The position numbers and the translations under genes were made by a program. From Verrucomicrobiota bacterium (GTDB taxonomy: Bacteria; Verrucomicrobiota; Verrucomicrobiia; Opitutales; Opitutaceae), in the NCBI GenBank assembly GCA_019136515.1, contig JAGVUB010000098.1, positions 1 through 41,197 of the forward strand: a stretch of DNA of 41,197 bases. The letters are read 5' to 3'. Positions 15,493 through 23,086 of the stretch are shown piece by piece. The notes below the pieces were generated by a model. That model worked only from the letters and a program-made list of their open reading frames with translations, was not told the origin of the DNA and made no database searches. Every line of letters starts with the position of its first letter. Position 1 is the stretch's first letter.

Positions 15493-17046
15493 TCAGGCGC
15501 AGCGGCCGGCGGCCACCAGGAGCAGGGGGCGCGAGAAGTCGCAGGTGCGGAAGTGGCGGCGGAGGGCGAGCCAGTGGAGTGCGGCGGCGAGGCCGGTGAT
15601 GGCGAGGATGCAGGCGAGGCCGGTCGGGGTGAATACGGCGTCGAGGAGGACCACCGGCGAGTACTGGGCCGCGCGGGCGCCGTGACGGGTCGTGAGCGCT
15701 CCGGCGATGGTTCCGACGAGTAGCGGGCCGGAGAAGCCGGCGATCAGGAGCCAGTAGTGGCGGGCGGTGCGAACGACGAATGCCTGGACCAGGAGTGCGG
15801 ACGGTATGAGGAATAGCGTGGCGGCGAGTGGTCGGGTGAGGACATTCGCGTCGAGCGGCCGGCCGGCCAGAAGCGTCGTGCCGAGGGCGAGGAGACAGAG
15901 CTCGGCGGCGAAGGCGGCGGCGATCAGCCCGGTGAGGCGATGCGTCTCGAGCAACGTGCTTCGGGCGAGCCGCTCGCGGGAGAGGGGCAGACGATAGGGC
16001 GCGAGAACGACAGGGGCGGTGAAGCTCGCTGTGGCGATGACTCCGAAGAGAAGTCCGAACACGAAGAGCAGCGAGGAGACCAGGTCGGGCGCTGTGCCAG
16101 GGCGGAAGGCCGCGGCGAGAAGACCGAAGAACTCCGCGAAGGGGACGGGTTGGCTCGCGTCGGCGCGGCTGATGAAGAAGTAAATCAGGGCGATGCAGGC
16201 GAGCGGCGAGACGCCGATGATGGCGAGTCCGAGGAGGAGTTGACTGGGCCGCGTCCCGCCAAAGCGGCAGTGCCGGACGGCGGCGGCCCAGTCGCGCAGC
16301 GAGGAGCCGACGGCGGCGACGGTCCAGTCGCGGCCGGGCTTGTTTGCCTTTCTCGCCGCGAGGAGGCGTCCGTTTTCCGTCTGCATGTACCGGGTGACGG
16401 CGAAGCCTCCGGAGCCGGCGAGCGGAAGGCTGGTTTGGAGGCAGCAGAACAATTGCATGTTTCGGCTGCGTTCCCGCAGACCTTCCGCCGAGAAGCCGCG
16501 GTGGAAGCAGAACGTCGCGAAGGCGATGCTGGCGACGAGGATTCCCCACGGGAAGGCGCGGCCGGCGTCGAGGAGCAGTGCGCGGGTGGGGAGCGCGAGC
16601 AGGGCGACGAGCGCCACGTAACCGAGCATCCCTGACATCGCGCCCCAGCCGAGGCCGCGGCGCCGGTTGAGGAGGGGCGCGGACACGCCGGCGAGAATGA
16701 ACCCGGCGCTCGCGGCACGCGGGAACGGGTGACCGAGAAGCTCGGTGCCGATGAGACAGGGTACTGCGGCGAGGCCACAGGCGATCAGGTGCCAACGGCG
16801 GAAGGCGGTACGGCAGCCGGGAAGCAGCGGGGAGAAGCTGCTGTGCATGACCTCGTGGAGTGGCCCGAGCAGAAAAGCGCCGAGGGTGACGGGGCCGATG
16901 AGTGTGCAGGTGAGGAATGCGGTTTCCTGCAGGGACAGCCCGCCGAACACCTTGAGCAGGTTGAAGCCCATCGCCCAGCCATAGAAGGCGGCGAAGAGAA
17001 TCGTGCGCACGGGGCGCAGGAGCGTGAGGTAGGCGCGGAGGGTCAT
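15493..17046 (-). CDS. Large polytopic membrane protein of ABC cluster (permease-like, paralogue A)
   Basis: 517 residues with many hydrophobic segments in two clusters, separated by a hydrophilic stretch at about residues 200-250. It starts MTLRAYLTLLRPVRTILFAA and ends AAGRCA, both shared with the gene just upstream (17071-18561). The hydrophilic linker holds WTVAAVGSSLRDWAAAVRHC followed by RFGGT, also nearly identical in the paralogue. No ABC2-type family can be assigned confidently, but position after a GntR regulator and an ABC ATPase points to the membrane half of an exporter or an antimicrobial/envelope-stress resistance pump. The gap to the paralogue is 24 bases. Confidence 0.72.
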   Translation of the reverse strand: MTLRAYLTLLRPVRTILFAAFYGWAMGFNLLKVFGGLSLQETAFLTCTLIGPVTLGAFLLGPLHEVMHSSFSPLLPGCRTAFRRWHLIACGLAAVPCLIGTELLGHPFPRAASAGFILAGVSAPLLNRRRGLGWGAMSGMLGYVALVALLALPTRALLLDAGRAFPWGILVASIAFATFCFHRGFSAEGLRERSRNMQLFCCLQTSLPLAGSGGFAVTRYMQTENGRLLAARKANKPGRDWTVAAVGSSLRDWAAAVRHCRFGGTRPSQLLLGLAIIGVSPLACIALIYFFISRADASQPVPFAEFFGLLAAAFRPGTAPDLVSSLLFVFGLLFGVIATASFTAPVVLAPYRLPLSRERLARSTLLETHRLTGLIAAAFAAELCLLALGTTLLAGRPLDANVLTRPLAATLFLIPSALLVQAFVVRTARHYWLLIAGFSGPLLVGTIAGALTTRHGARAAQYSPVVLLDAVFTPTGLACILAITGLAAALHWLALRRHFRTCDFSRPLLLVAAGRCA

Positions 17047-17070
17047 GGCGGTCGTGGCGAGATGGGCGCG

Positions 17071-18561
17071 TCAGGCGCAACGGCCGGCGAAGCGGGCGAC
17101 CCAGGGCATCAGGCGGTTGAGGTCGTGGGTGGCGTAGTACCGGCGAATGGCGGTGCGGGCGAGCCAGGCGGAAAGGATCAGCCCTGGGAGCCAGATGTAT
17201 GCGCCGAGAATGCTCTCCGTGATGGCCATCGCGAGACCGCCGAGCGCGCCGCCGACGGCGGCCCAGAGCAGGTACCCGCCGAACGAGGCCATCCAACGGT
17301 AGCGGACGGTGGAGAAAACGAACGCGATTCCGAGTAGGACGACGGTTGGCAGGATGCGGATATGGCTGAGCGCGCGGGCGAATAGGGAGTAATCGATCGG
17401 AGTGCGAGTGACGAGCACCGCGCCGACGATCACGACAACGTAGGCGAGTGCGAAGCCGAGGCAGCCGAGGGCGCCAAGCCGCAGCATTTCGACGAAGAGG
17501 CTGTCGGCGAGACGACGACGCGAGAGCGGGAAACGCGTTGTGGGCACAGCCGCCACCGATGAGGCGAACATCGTGACCATGATCGAAGTGTAGGGAAGCG
17601 ACGTGAAGGCGAAATGGCCCGGCGAACTGGCCAGCTCGGTGCCATGCGCGCCGGCGATCAGCATGCCGCAATATTCCTGGAGCGAAATGGCATTTCCTCG
17701 GCCAAAGTAGGCGAATACGAGCGGAATTGCCCCGTAGACGATGACTGGAAACGCGCAGAAGGCGACGATGCCGGGCTCGCTCCATAACCACGAAGTACCG
17801 CCGAAGCGGGCGTGGCGGATGGCGCGTGACCACTCGCGCACTGAGGTACCGACGGCGGCGATGCGCCATTCGCGCTCGGGACGGGTTCGCTTCGCGATGG
17901 CCCGGCGTTCGTTGTCCTCGCGGCGCCGCTGCATCATCGTGGTGTCGTAGAAGGGGGCGAGCGTCTGGATCGAGACGACGTAGGACATTTTCCAGTAGTT
18001 GCCGGCGAAGGAGGCTGAGAAAATGTGGCGGATGCAGAAACCGGCACAGAGGAGACCAAGACTGAGGAACGCCCACGGGGCCGCTTGGCAGGCGGCGACG
18101 AAGGTTTCGCGCGGCCCCGTAGTAAGCAGCGGGGAGATGAGCAGCAGCAGGACGAAATAGGACCAGCCCACGCGGCGGGAGTTGAGCAACGGGAGCGTGA
18201 GCCCTGCGGCGATGAGGCCGAGCTGTGCCGCGAGGGGAAACTCGGAAGGAACGGCGCTGGCCGCGGCGAGGAGCAAGGCGGCCAGCGCAAGCAGACCGTG
18301 CAGGTGCTGACGACGGAGCTGGCGGCGCGCGCCCGGGATCAGGGGAAACACGCTCCGGTTCATGAATTCGTGGGCCGGGCCGGCGAGGAGATCACCGAAG
18401 ATCAGCGGACCGACGATGACGCAGGTGAAGTACAGCGCCTCCGCCAGCGAGCAGTTACCGCAATACCGCAGGAAGAGCACGCCACAGCAGCCGCTGTTGA
18501 TCAACCCGAGCAACAGCGTCCGCACGGGGCGGAGGAGTGTGAGGTAGGCGCGGAGGGGCAT
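17071..18561 (-). CDS. Large polytopic membrane protein of ABC cluster (permease-like, paralogue B)
   Basis: 496 residues, starting MPLRAYLTLLRPVRTLLLGL and ending ARFAGRCA. Multiple hydrophobic segments flank a basic cytosolic stretch (about 205-260) with the shared motif WRIAAVGTSVREWSRAIRH, followed by ARFGGTSW. It is a paralogue of the gene at 15493-17046; the pair may form a heterodimeric transmembrane unit for the ATPase encoded upstream at 18669-19619. A REP-like hairpin lies between it and the ATPase gene. The substrate cannot be told from sequence. Confidence 0.72.
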   Translation of the reverse strand: MPLRAYLTLLRPVRTLLLGLINSGCCGVLFLRYCGNCSLAEALYFTCVIVGPLIFGDLLAGPAHEFMNRSVFPLIPGARRQLRRQHLHGLLALAALLLAAASAVPSEFPLAAQLGLIAAGLTLPLLNSRRVGWSYFVLLLLISPLLTTGPRETFVAACQAAPWAFLSLGLLCAGFCIRHIFSASFAGNYWKMSYVVSIQTLAPFYDTTMMQRRREDNERRAIAKRTRPEREWRIAAVGTSVREWSRAIRHARFGGTSWLWSEPGIVAFCAFPVIVYGAIPLVFAYFGRGNAISLQEYCGMLIAGAHGTELASSPGHFAFTSLPYTSIMVTMFASSVAAVPTTRFPLSRRRLADSLFVEMLRLGALGCLGFALAYVVVIVGAVLVTRTPIDYSLFARALSHIRILPTVVLLGIAFVFSTVRYRWMASFGGYLLWAAVGGALGGLAMAITESILGAYIWLPGLILSAWLARTAIRRYYATHDLNRLMPWVARFAGRCA

Positions 18562-18629
18562 GGCGACGAGGCGGATCGTGGCGTAAACGATGCGGCGGCT
18601 GTGTTATGCGGTTGCATGCGGACCGGACG

Positions 18630-18654
18630 GGCCACCTCGACGAGGTGGCCTACA
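18630..18654 (-). repeat. GTAG-headed REP-like hairpin
   Basis: GGCCACCTCG (18630-18639) and CGAGGTGGCC (18641-18650) form a ten-base-pair arm, followed by TAC; on the minus strand it reads GTAGGCCACCTCG. It sits in the 107-base gap between the ABC ATPase and permease B genes, where it could weaken read-through from the first to the second. Confidence 0.6.
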
Positions 18655-18668
18655 GTGCCGCTGCGGGC

Positions 18669-19619
18669 TCAGGAGCGGCGGCGGCGCTGGTCGGTGAGGA
18701 GGGGGAACATCTCGTCGAGGTTGAGCGGACGGGTGCGGAGCTCGGCGCGGTGGGCGGCGGCGAGGCGGGCGGCGGCCTCGGTATCGGTGGTGCGGACGCG
18801 GAGGACGGCCTGGTGGCCGTTGCTCTGCTGCTGGAGGACGAAGGGCTCGGCGAAGCTGGGGGGGAGCGCGCCGGCGGCGGAAGTGAGCGTCCACTCGGCG
18901 TAGCTTTCCTGGAGGAGATCGAAGGGGGAGTTTTCCACGAGTTCGCCGGCCTCGAGGGCGACGACCCAGTCGACGATCTTCTCCACGTCGTTGAGGATGT
19001 GCGACGAGATGACGACGGTGGTGCCGTCGTCGCGGAGGAGCTCGAGGAGGAAGTCGAGCAGGCGGCGGCGGACGATGGGGTCGAGCGAGCTGATGGGCTC
19101 GTCGAGGAGCAGAAGCGCGGGGCGGTGGCAGGTGCCGAGGAGGATGCCGACCTTCTGGCGGTCGCCGGGGCTGAGCTGGACGATCTTGCGCTTGGGGTCG
19201 AGCTCGAGGGCCTCGAGGAGGCGCTTCTCAAGGTCGCGGTCCCAACTCGGGTAGAAGGAGGCGTTGAAGTCGAGGTGCTGGCGGACGGTCATCCACTCGA
19301 GGTAGCGGCCCTCCTGCTGGACGAGGCCGAGGCGTGTGAGCTGCGGGGTGTCCAGTTTTCCGGACGGCGTGCCGAGCGTGGTGCAGGCGCCGGAGGTGGG
19401 CGGGAGCAGGCCGGCGGCGATGTGGAGGAGGGTGGTCTTGCCCGCGCCGTTGCGGCCGAGCAGGCCGATGATGCGGCCGGCGGGGAGGGCGAGGGAGACG
19501 TCGCTCAGCGCGGTGTGTTTGCCGAAGCGCTGGGTGATGGAGCGGAGGACGACGGGCGAGGCGTCGGCGGTGTCGGCGGCGGGCGCGGTCGGGGCGGGGG
19601 CGAGGGCGGGCGAGGGCAT
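18669..19619 (-). CDS. ABC transporter ATP-binding protein
   Basis: 316 residues. Nucleotide-binding domain at about 25-235: Walker A GRNGAGKTT, Q-loop region GLVQQEGRYLEWMTV, signature LSPGDRQKVG (a variant of LSGGQ), Walker B ALLLLDEPISSLDP and H-loop VISSH. The Ala/Pro-rich first 20 residues are probably disordered. The last 80 residues form a small C-terminal domain of the type found in bacitracin/YtrB-like ATPases. It would energise the two membrane proteins encoded at 18561-15493. It follows the GntR regulator gene by 64 bases. Confidence 0.93.
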   Translation of the reverse strand: MPSPALAPAPTAPAADTADASPVVLRSITQRFGKHTALSDVSLALPAGRIIGLLGRNGAGKTTLLHIAAGLLPPTSGACTTLGTPSGKLDTPQLTRLGLVQQEGRYLEWMTVRQHLDFNASFYPSWDRDLEKRLLEALELDPKRKIVQLSPGDRQKVGILLGTCHRPALLLLDEPISSLDPIVRRRLLDFLLELLRDDGTTVVISSHILNDVEKIVDWVVALEAGELVENSPFDLLQESYAEWTLTSAAGALPPSFAEPFVLQQQSNGHQAVLRVRTTDTEAAARLAAAHRAELRTRPLNLDEMFPLLTDQRRRRS

Positions 19620-19683
19620 GGGAGGAGAGGAGAAAGGCGAAAGGTGAGAGGCTAGTGGCGGAGGGGGGACGCGGTCGCGGTGA

Positions 19684-20061
19684 TCAGGAGTCGAGGAGTT
19701 CGCGAAAGAGTTTCACCGCCTGGGCGGGCGGGACATCGAGCTGCTTGGCGAGGTGGGCGGCGGCGGTGAGTTGCTGGCGTAGCGGGTCGAGGCGGGCGGT
19801 CTGCTGGGCCTCGGCGGGGCGTTCGCGCACGATGAGGGTCTGGCCGCGGCGGCGCTCGAGGACGCCGTCGCGCTCGAGGAGGCTGTAGGCCTTGCTGATC
19901 GTCATCGGGTTGAGGGCGATGTCGGCGGAGAGCGCTCGGGTGGAGGGGAGCTCGGAGCCGGGCGGGAGCAGGCCGGTGGCGATCTGGAGTTTGATCTGGT
20001 CCATGATCTGCCGGTAGGCGGGCACGCCGTTGTGGAGATCGATGGAGAGCAGGGGGGGCAT
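19684..20061 (-). CDS. GntR-family transcriptional regulator, YtrA type
   Basis: 125 residues. An N-terminal winged helix (about 10-75: PAYRQIMDQIKLQIATG, PSTRALSADIALNPMTISKA, LERDGVLERRRGQTLIV) is followed by only about 45 residues of helical dimerisation tail. This short tail defines the YtrA subfamily, whose members repress ABC-transporter operons and respond to cell-envelope-active compounds. It heads the cluster it probably controls. A promoter with an overlapping inverted repeat lies upstream at 20203-20230, consistent with autorepression. Confidence 0.9.
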   Translation of the reverse strand: MPPLLSIDLHNGVPAYRQIMDQIKLQIATGLLPPGSELPSTRALSADIALNPMTISKAYSLLERDGVLERRRGQTLIVRERPAEAQQTARLDPLRQQLTAAAHLAKQLDVPPAQAVKLFRELLDS

Positions 20062-20160
20062 CGGATTTGCGATTTCGGATTGCGGATTTGCGATTGGGCA
20101 GAGGGCGGATCGCGGAATGCGGAATGAAGAATGTGGAACGCTGGAAGAGGGGAACGGAGA
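20062..20160. repeat. Degenerate GGAAT/GGATT-type repeat tract in the GntR leader
   Basis: The tract reads as overlapping copies of CGGATT-TGCGGATT-GCGGAATGCGGAAT-type units. Two pieces, CGGATTGCGGAT (20076-20087) and GATCGCGGAATGCGGA (20108-20123), recur inverted inside the copper ATPase gene (26849-26860 and 26829-26844). It would lie in the 5' untranslated leader of the GntR gene. Confidence 0.65.
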
Positions 20161-20202
20161 GGAGGAGGACGGAGAACAGGGCGGCGGGCTGTGTGGGTAG
20201 GT

Positions 20203-20230
20203 GTATTATGACACTAAGGCAGTATGTCAA
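20203..20230 (-). promoter_or_regulatory. Promoter for the GntR-ABC cluster
   Basis: On the minus strand a perfect -35 TTGACA (20225-20230) is followed 16 bases later by TAATAC (20203-20208); CATAAT (20205-20210) is the alternative -10 but with a short spacer of 14. The region is the most AT-rich in the gap and drives towards the GntR start at 20061 with a leader of about 135 bases. Confidence 0.55.
20209..20229. promoter_or_regulatory. Inverted repeat overlapping the GntR promoter (candidate operator)
   Basis: TGACA (20209-20213) and TGTCA (20225-20229) form a symmetric pair spaced 11 bases, filling the spacer between -35 and -10 of the minus-strand promoter. This is where an autorepressor of the GntR type would bind. 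Only the outer five bases on each side are symmetric. Confidence 0.45.
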
Positions 20231-20325
20231 GCGCTGGGATCTCCGGTGCTGAAATGCCGGGGCACCGGTGGGGGGGCGAGTGACGGTGGCGGCGGTCGAT
20301 CTATGGCACCGAAACAAGGGTGCGG

Positions 20326-20331
20326 TTGACA
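20326..20331 (+). promoter_or_regulatory. -35 element of the BlaI-M56 promoter
   Basis: A perfect TTGACA 50 bases before the BlaI start codon. The first BlaI operator begins two bases after it. No good -10 matches at standard spacing (20349-20354 reads AACAAC), so the promoter assignment rests on the -35 and the operators. Confidence 0.45.
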
Positions 20332-20333
20332 AG

Positions 20334-20349
20334 TCCTACATTTGTAGGA
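20334..20349. promoter_or_regulatory. BlaI operator 1
   Basis: TCCTACA-TT-TGTAGGA is a perfect 16-base dyad containing TACAnnTGTA, the recognised core of BlaI/MecI operators. It starts just behind the -35 TTGACA, so binding would block RNA polymerase. Confidence 0.75.
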
Positions 20350-20357
20350 ACAACTTC

Positions 20358-20369
20358 CTACAGTTGTAG
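20358..20369. promoter_or_regulatory. BlaI operator 2
   Basis: CTACA-GT-TGTAG, a second TACAnnTGTA dyad whose centre is 22 bases from that of operator 1, i.e. about two helical turns, so two BlaI dimers would bind the same face of DNA. It ends 11 bases before the BlaI ATG. Confidence 0.7.
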
Positions 20370-20380
20370 TCCAGATACCT

Positions 20381-20755
20381 ATGCCACCGAAGATTTCCGC
20401 CGCCGAATGGGAAGTGATGAATGTGCTCTGGGAGCGGGCGCCGCGCACGGCGCCGGAGGTGATGGCGGCGCTGCGGCCCGGCACCGAGTGGGCGCAGAAG
20501 ACGGTGAACACCTTCCTGGCGCGCCTCGTCGAAAAGGGCGCGGTGACCGCGACGAAGCAGGGCAAGGCCAACCTCTACCGGCCGGCGCTGACGCGCGAGA
20601 AATGCGTGGCGAGCGAGGGCGAGTCGTTCCTGGAGCGGGTCTTCCGCGGGGCGGCGGGCGACCTCGTGCTGCACTTCTGCGAACGCGCCGAGCTCTCGGC
20701 GGACGAGATTCGTGAGCTCGAGACTTTGCTGAAATCGAAGAAAGGCCGCCGATGA
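20381..20755 (+). CDS. BlaI/MecI-family transcriptional repressor
   Basis: 124 residues. An N-terminal winged helix (about 5-75: ISAAEWEVMNVLWERAPRTA, TVNTFLARLVEKGAVTATKQ, GKANLYRPAL) is followed by a helical dimerisation region with FLERVFRGAAGDLVLHF. BlaI repressors are removed by cleavage when their BlaR1-type membrane protease is activated. Here the protease gene overlaps by the ATGA at 20752-20755, so the two are translationally coupled, and two BlaI operators precede the pair. No beta-lactamase or penicillin-binding protein gene is nearby, so the stimulus is probably not confined to beta-lactams. Confidence 0.94.
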   Translation: MPPKISAAEWEVMNVLWERAPRTAPEVMAALRPGTEWAQKTVNTFLARLVEKGAVTATKQGKANLYRPALTREKCVASEGESFLERVFRGAAGDLVLHFCERAELSADEIRELETLLKSKKGRR

Positions 20756-22338
20756 ACGCGATGGCCGCGCAGGTGACGGAGGCACTGCAGGGGCTCGCCG
20801 GCCGCGGCTCCCTGCTGGTGGCGGGCTTTCTCGTGTTGCGCGCGATCGCGGGCGGACGCGTGCCGGCCCGCTGGCTGTTTGCGGGCTGGATCGTGGTCGC
20901 GTTGCGGCTGGTGGTGCCTTTCGGTGTCGCCACTTCGTGGAGCCCGTTCAACTGGGCCACCGCCTTGCCTCGCCCGGTCTTCACCGCGCCGGTTGCTGGC
21001 CGGGAAGATTCGAGGACCGCGACCGCCGAGGCCGTGCCGGTGGGCTCTGGGGCGGCATCCGGGGGGGCGCAGGTGAGTTTTGGGGAGCCAGGTGCGACCG
21101 CCGATGGGGGCGGCTGGTTCGGCTTGGTCTGGATGAGCGGCTTCGGTGGACTCGTGATCGTGCGTGTGCTGTCCTCCCGGAGGCTCTTCCAGCGGTGGCG
21201 CACGACGGCGCAGCCGACGGAGGTGTGGGTACGCGCGCTAGTCGCGGACGAAACCCGGGTGGCGGGGCTGCGGAGTGAGCCCGAACTGATCACCGCCGCC
21301 GCCGTGCCGGTGCCGGCGATCAGCGGTCTGTGGCGGGCGACGCTGTGGTTGCCGGCGGGAATGGCGGAGCGGCTCGGCGCGGCGGACCTGCGCAACGTGG
21401 TGCGCCACGAATTGGCCCACTGGCGACGCCGCGACCCGTGGACGAACGAGCTGCTCGCCCTCGCTCGTGCCCTGCACTGGTGGAATCCGCTGGTTTGGCT
21501 GGCGGTGCGCACGGCCCGCGCGGACTGCGAGGTCGCGTGCGACGAATTTGTCATGCAGCGGGCGGCTTCTGCAGAGCCGGCCGCGTACGGAGCCTCCCTT
21601 CTCAAGGTCCTGGGAGCGGCAGGCGGACGAACCGGCACCTCGGCGGCCCTCGGGGTATTCGAAACACGAAAACAACTGAAAAGGAGAATAACGATGATCG
21701 CGAAATATCGGGCCCCTTCCCGGGGGCGGACCTTGCTCGGTGCGGCGGTGGTGGCCGCGGTGATGGCGGTGGCGGCGACCCGCGAATCGCGGGCGCAGGA
21801 GCCCGCGGCGGGAGGCGCAGGGGCGGTGACGACGACCGCCCCGGCGGGCTGGTGGGAGAATGGCAATGCGACCGACAAATATGTCGTGGGGGTCGACACC
21901 ACGCAGGGGCGACCGGCGCCGGCGGCCTACGTGAAATCGATTGCGCCGACGGAGAAGACCTTCGGCGGCATGATGCAGACCTGCGACGCGAAGGCCTACC
22001 AGGGCAAACGCGTGCGGTTTTCGGGCCTGCTCAAGACGGCGGACGCGCCGAAGGGCGCCTGCCTGTGGCTGCGGGTCGACGATGCCGACGGCAAAATGCT
22101 GGCGTTCGACAACATGCAGCGGCAGCCCGTCGCCGGCACGAAGGACTGGACTCCGGCGGAGATCGTGCTCGATGTCCCACTCGGCGCGGCGACGCTCAAC
22201 TTCGGTTTCTTCCTCATGGATACCGGACAGGCTTGGGTGAGCGCCCTCGCGTTCGCCGAGGCCGGGCCTGGTGTGGCTGCGACCGCGGAGCCGCAGACGA
22301 TTCCGGACAAACCGACGAACCTCGGCTTCGCGCCGTGA
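20752..22338 (+). CDS. M56-family (BlaR1-like) membrane zinc protease with C-terminal sensor domain
   Basis: 528 residues. Residues 1-60 contain two hydrophobic helices, followed by a Gly/Ala-rich linker, another helix near GWFGLVWMSGFGGLVIVRVL (about 122-140) and the cytosolic zinc protease: HELAH at residues 219-223 and CEVACDEF about 40 residues later. A further helix (GAAVVAAVMAVAATRES, about 328-344) leads to an exported domain of about 170 residues containing TFGGMMQTCDAKAYQGKRV, RFSGLLKT and LAFDNMQRQPVAGTKDW, a jelly-roll-like domain known in other regulators, instead of the penicillin-binding domain of classical BlaR1. Within the gene, a strong ribosome site precedes in-frame Met315 (see 21679-21686), so the sensor part may also be made alone. 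Function: probably cleaves the coupled BlaI repressor on stimulus. Confidence 0.88.
   Translation: MNAMAAQVTEALQGLAGRGSLLVAGFLVLRAIAGGRVPARWLFAGWIVVALRLVVPFGVATSWSPFNWATALPRPVFTAPVAGREDSRTATAEAVPVGSGAASGGAQVSFGEPGATADGGGWFGLVWMSGFGGLVIVRVLSSRRLFQRWRTTAQPTEVWVRALVADETRVAGLRSEPELITAAAVPVPAISGLWRATLWLPAGMAERLGAADLRNVVRHELAHWRRRDPWTNELLALARALHWWNPLVWLAVRTARADCEVACDEFVMQRAASAEPAAYGASLLKVLGAAGGRTGTSAALGVFETRKQLKRRITMIAKYRAPSRGRTLLGAAVVAAVMAVAATRESRAQEPAAGGAGAVTTTAPAGWWENGNATDKYVVGVDTTQGRPAPAAYVKSIAPTEKTFGGMMQTCDAKAYQGKRVRFSGLLKTADAPKGACLWLRVDDADGKMLAFDNMQRQPVAGTKDWTPAEIVLDVPLGAATLNFGFFLMDTGQAWVSALAFAEAGPGVAATAEPQTIPDKPTNLGFAP
21679..21686 (+). promoter_or_regulatory. Internal Shine-Dalgarno for an in-frame start at 21694 (M56 sensor domain)
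   Basis: AAAAGGAG is followed by seven bases (AATAACG) and ATG at 21694, in frame with the M56 gene (Met315). The local AT-rich stretch and the AGG AGA codon pair (rare in this GC-rich genome) look like a conserved ribosome site. The product from this start, about 214 residues to 22338, would begin MIAKYRAPSRGRTLLGAAVV and reach a plausible signal-peptidase site near SRAQE, i.e. a free exported form of the sensor domain. Confidence 0.5.
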
Positions 22339-22382
22339 CCGCGACGGTGCGGCGAGCCGTGATGCCGCACCGCGAACAAGAA

Positions 22383-22412
22383 AACGCCGCGCCCGAGAAC
22401 GGGCGCGGCGTT
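22383..22412 (-). terminator. Strong intrinsic terminator between convergent genes
   Basis: AACGCCGCGCCCG (22383-22395) pairs with CGGGCGCGGCGTT (22400-22412) around an AGAA loop, a 13-base-pair GC-rich stem. Read on the minus strand it is followed by TTTTCTTGT, so it best serves the cyclophilin gene; it may also stop the M56 transcript coming from the other side. Confidence 0.8.
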
Positions 22413-22453
22413 GGTGGAAGGGACGGGGACCGGCGGGTGGCGCCGGATTCCGG

Positions 22454-22917
22454 TTACTCGGCGACGATCTTGACGGTCTTCACGCCCTGCCGGGTGTTGG
22501 GCGTGCTGCGCTCCGGGCCGGAGGTGGCGCAGGTGGCGATCTTCTCGAGCACCTCGTCGCCGGCGACGAGCTGGCCGAAGGCGGTGTACTGGCGGTCGAG
22601 GAAGGCGGCGTTGCCGTGGCAGATGAAGAACTGGCAGCCGGCCGAATCCGGATGCTGGGCACGGGCCATCGAGATCACGCCGCGGGTGTGCGAGCGGTCG
22701 TTGAACTCGGCCTTCACCTTGTAGCCCGGGTCGCCGGTGCCGGGGATGCCCTTGGCGCCGGCCTTGGTGTTCGGGCAGCCGCCCTGGATCATGAAGCCCT
22801 TGATCACGCGGTGGAATTCTCGACGGTCTTCGGGGCGACCTCGGGCCAGAACTCGATCTTGATGTCGCCGTGGTCGGTGCTGATCACGGCATATTCTTTG
22901 GTGGTGGTGGACGACAT
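22454..22917 (-). pseudogene. Cyclophilin-type peptidyl-prolyl isomerase, frame-disrupted by a short internal deletion
   Basis: The N-terminus MSSTTTKEYAVISTDHGDIK, then EFWPEVAPKTVEN, starts at 22917 in one frame; the rest (FHRVIKGFMIQGGCPNTKAG to VKTVKIVAE) follows in another frame. The frames meet at GAATTC (22814-22819). In intact cyclophilins VENF is separated from FHRV by about 14 residues (an 'FxxLxxxGFYdGt' segment); those are missing here together with one extra base, so the gene cannot be read through. The catalytic Arg of FHRV and the MIQGG, MARAQ, CQFFICHGN and FGQLVAGDEVLEKI blocks are otherwise intact and undecayed, suggesting either a very recent deletion or a sequence/assembly error. 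A terminator follows. Confidence 0.85.
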
Positions 22918-23086
22918 GTCCGGCGAGGCAAGCGGCGGCGGTTTCGGCGCGCAAGGCGCGAATCGCGCCGCGCGGCCGGCGGTGCTCCGGCGCAACGATG
23001 CAGAAATTTCACCCTAGTTTCCGGGAATAACATCGACGCCGGTCCGGCGCCCAGCCATTCAGTTGCTCACAACTTACTCACAGCCG

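Noticed and set aside
15437..18076. An 879-codon minus-strand frame running across both ABC membrane proteins
   Set aside because: It is an Arg/Pro/His-rich shifted frame of the two real genes, with no hydrophobic pattern or motif.
22383..22412. REP-like repeat
   Set aside because: No GTAG head, an AGAA loop, a 13-pair GC stem and a following T-run on the minus strand fit an intrinsic terminator better.
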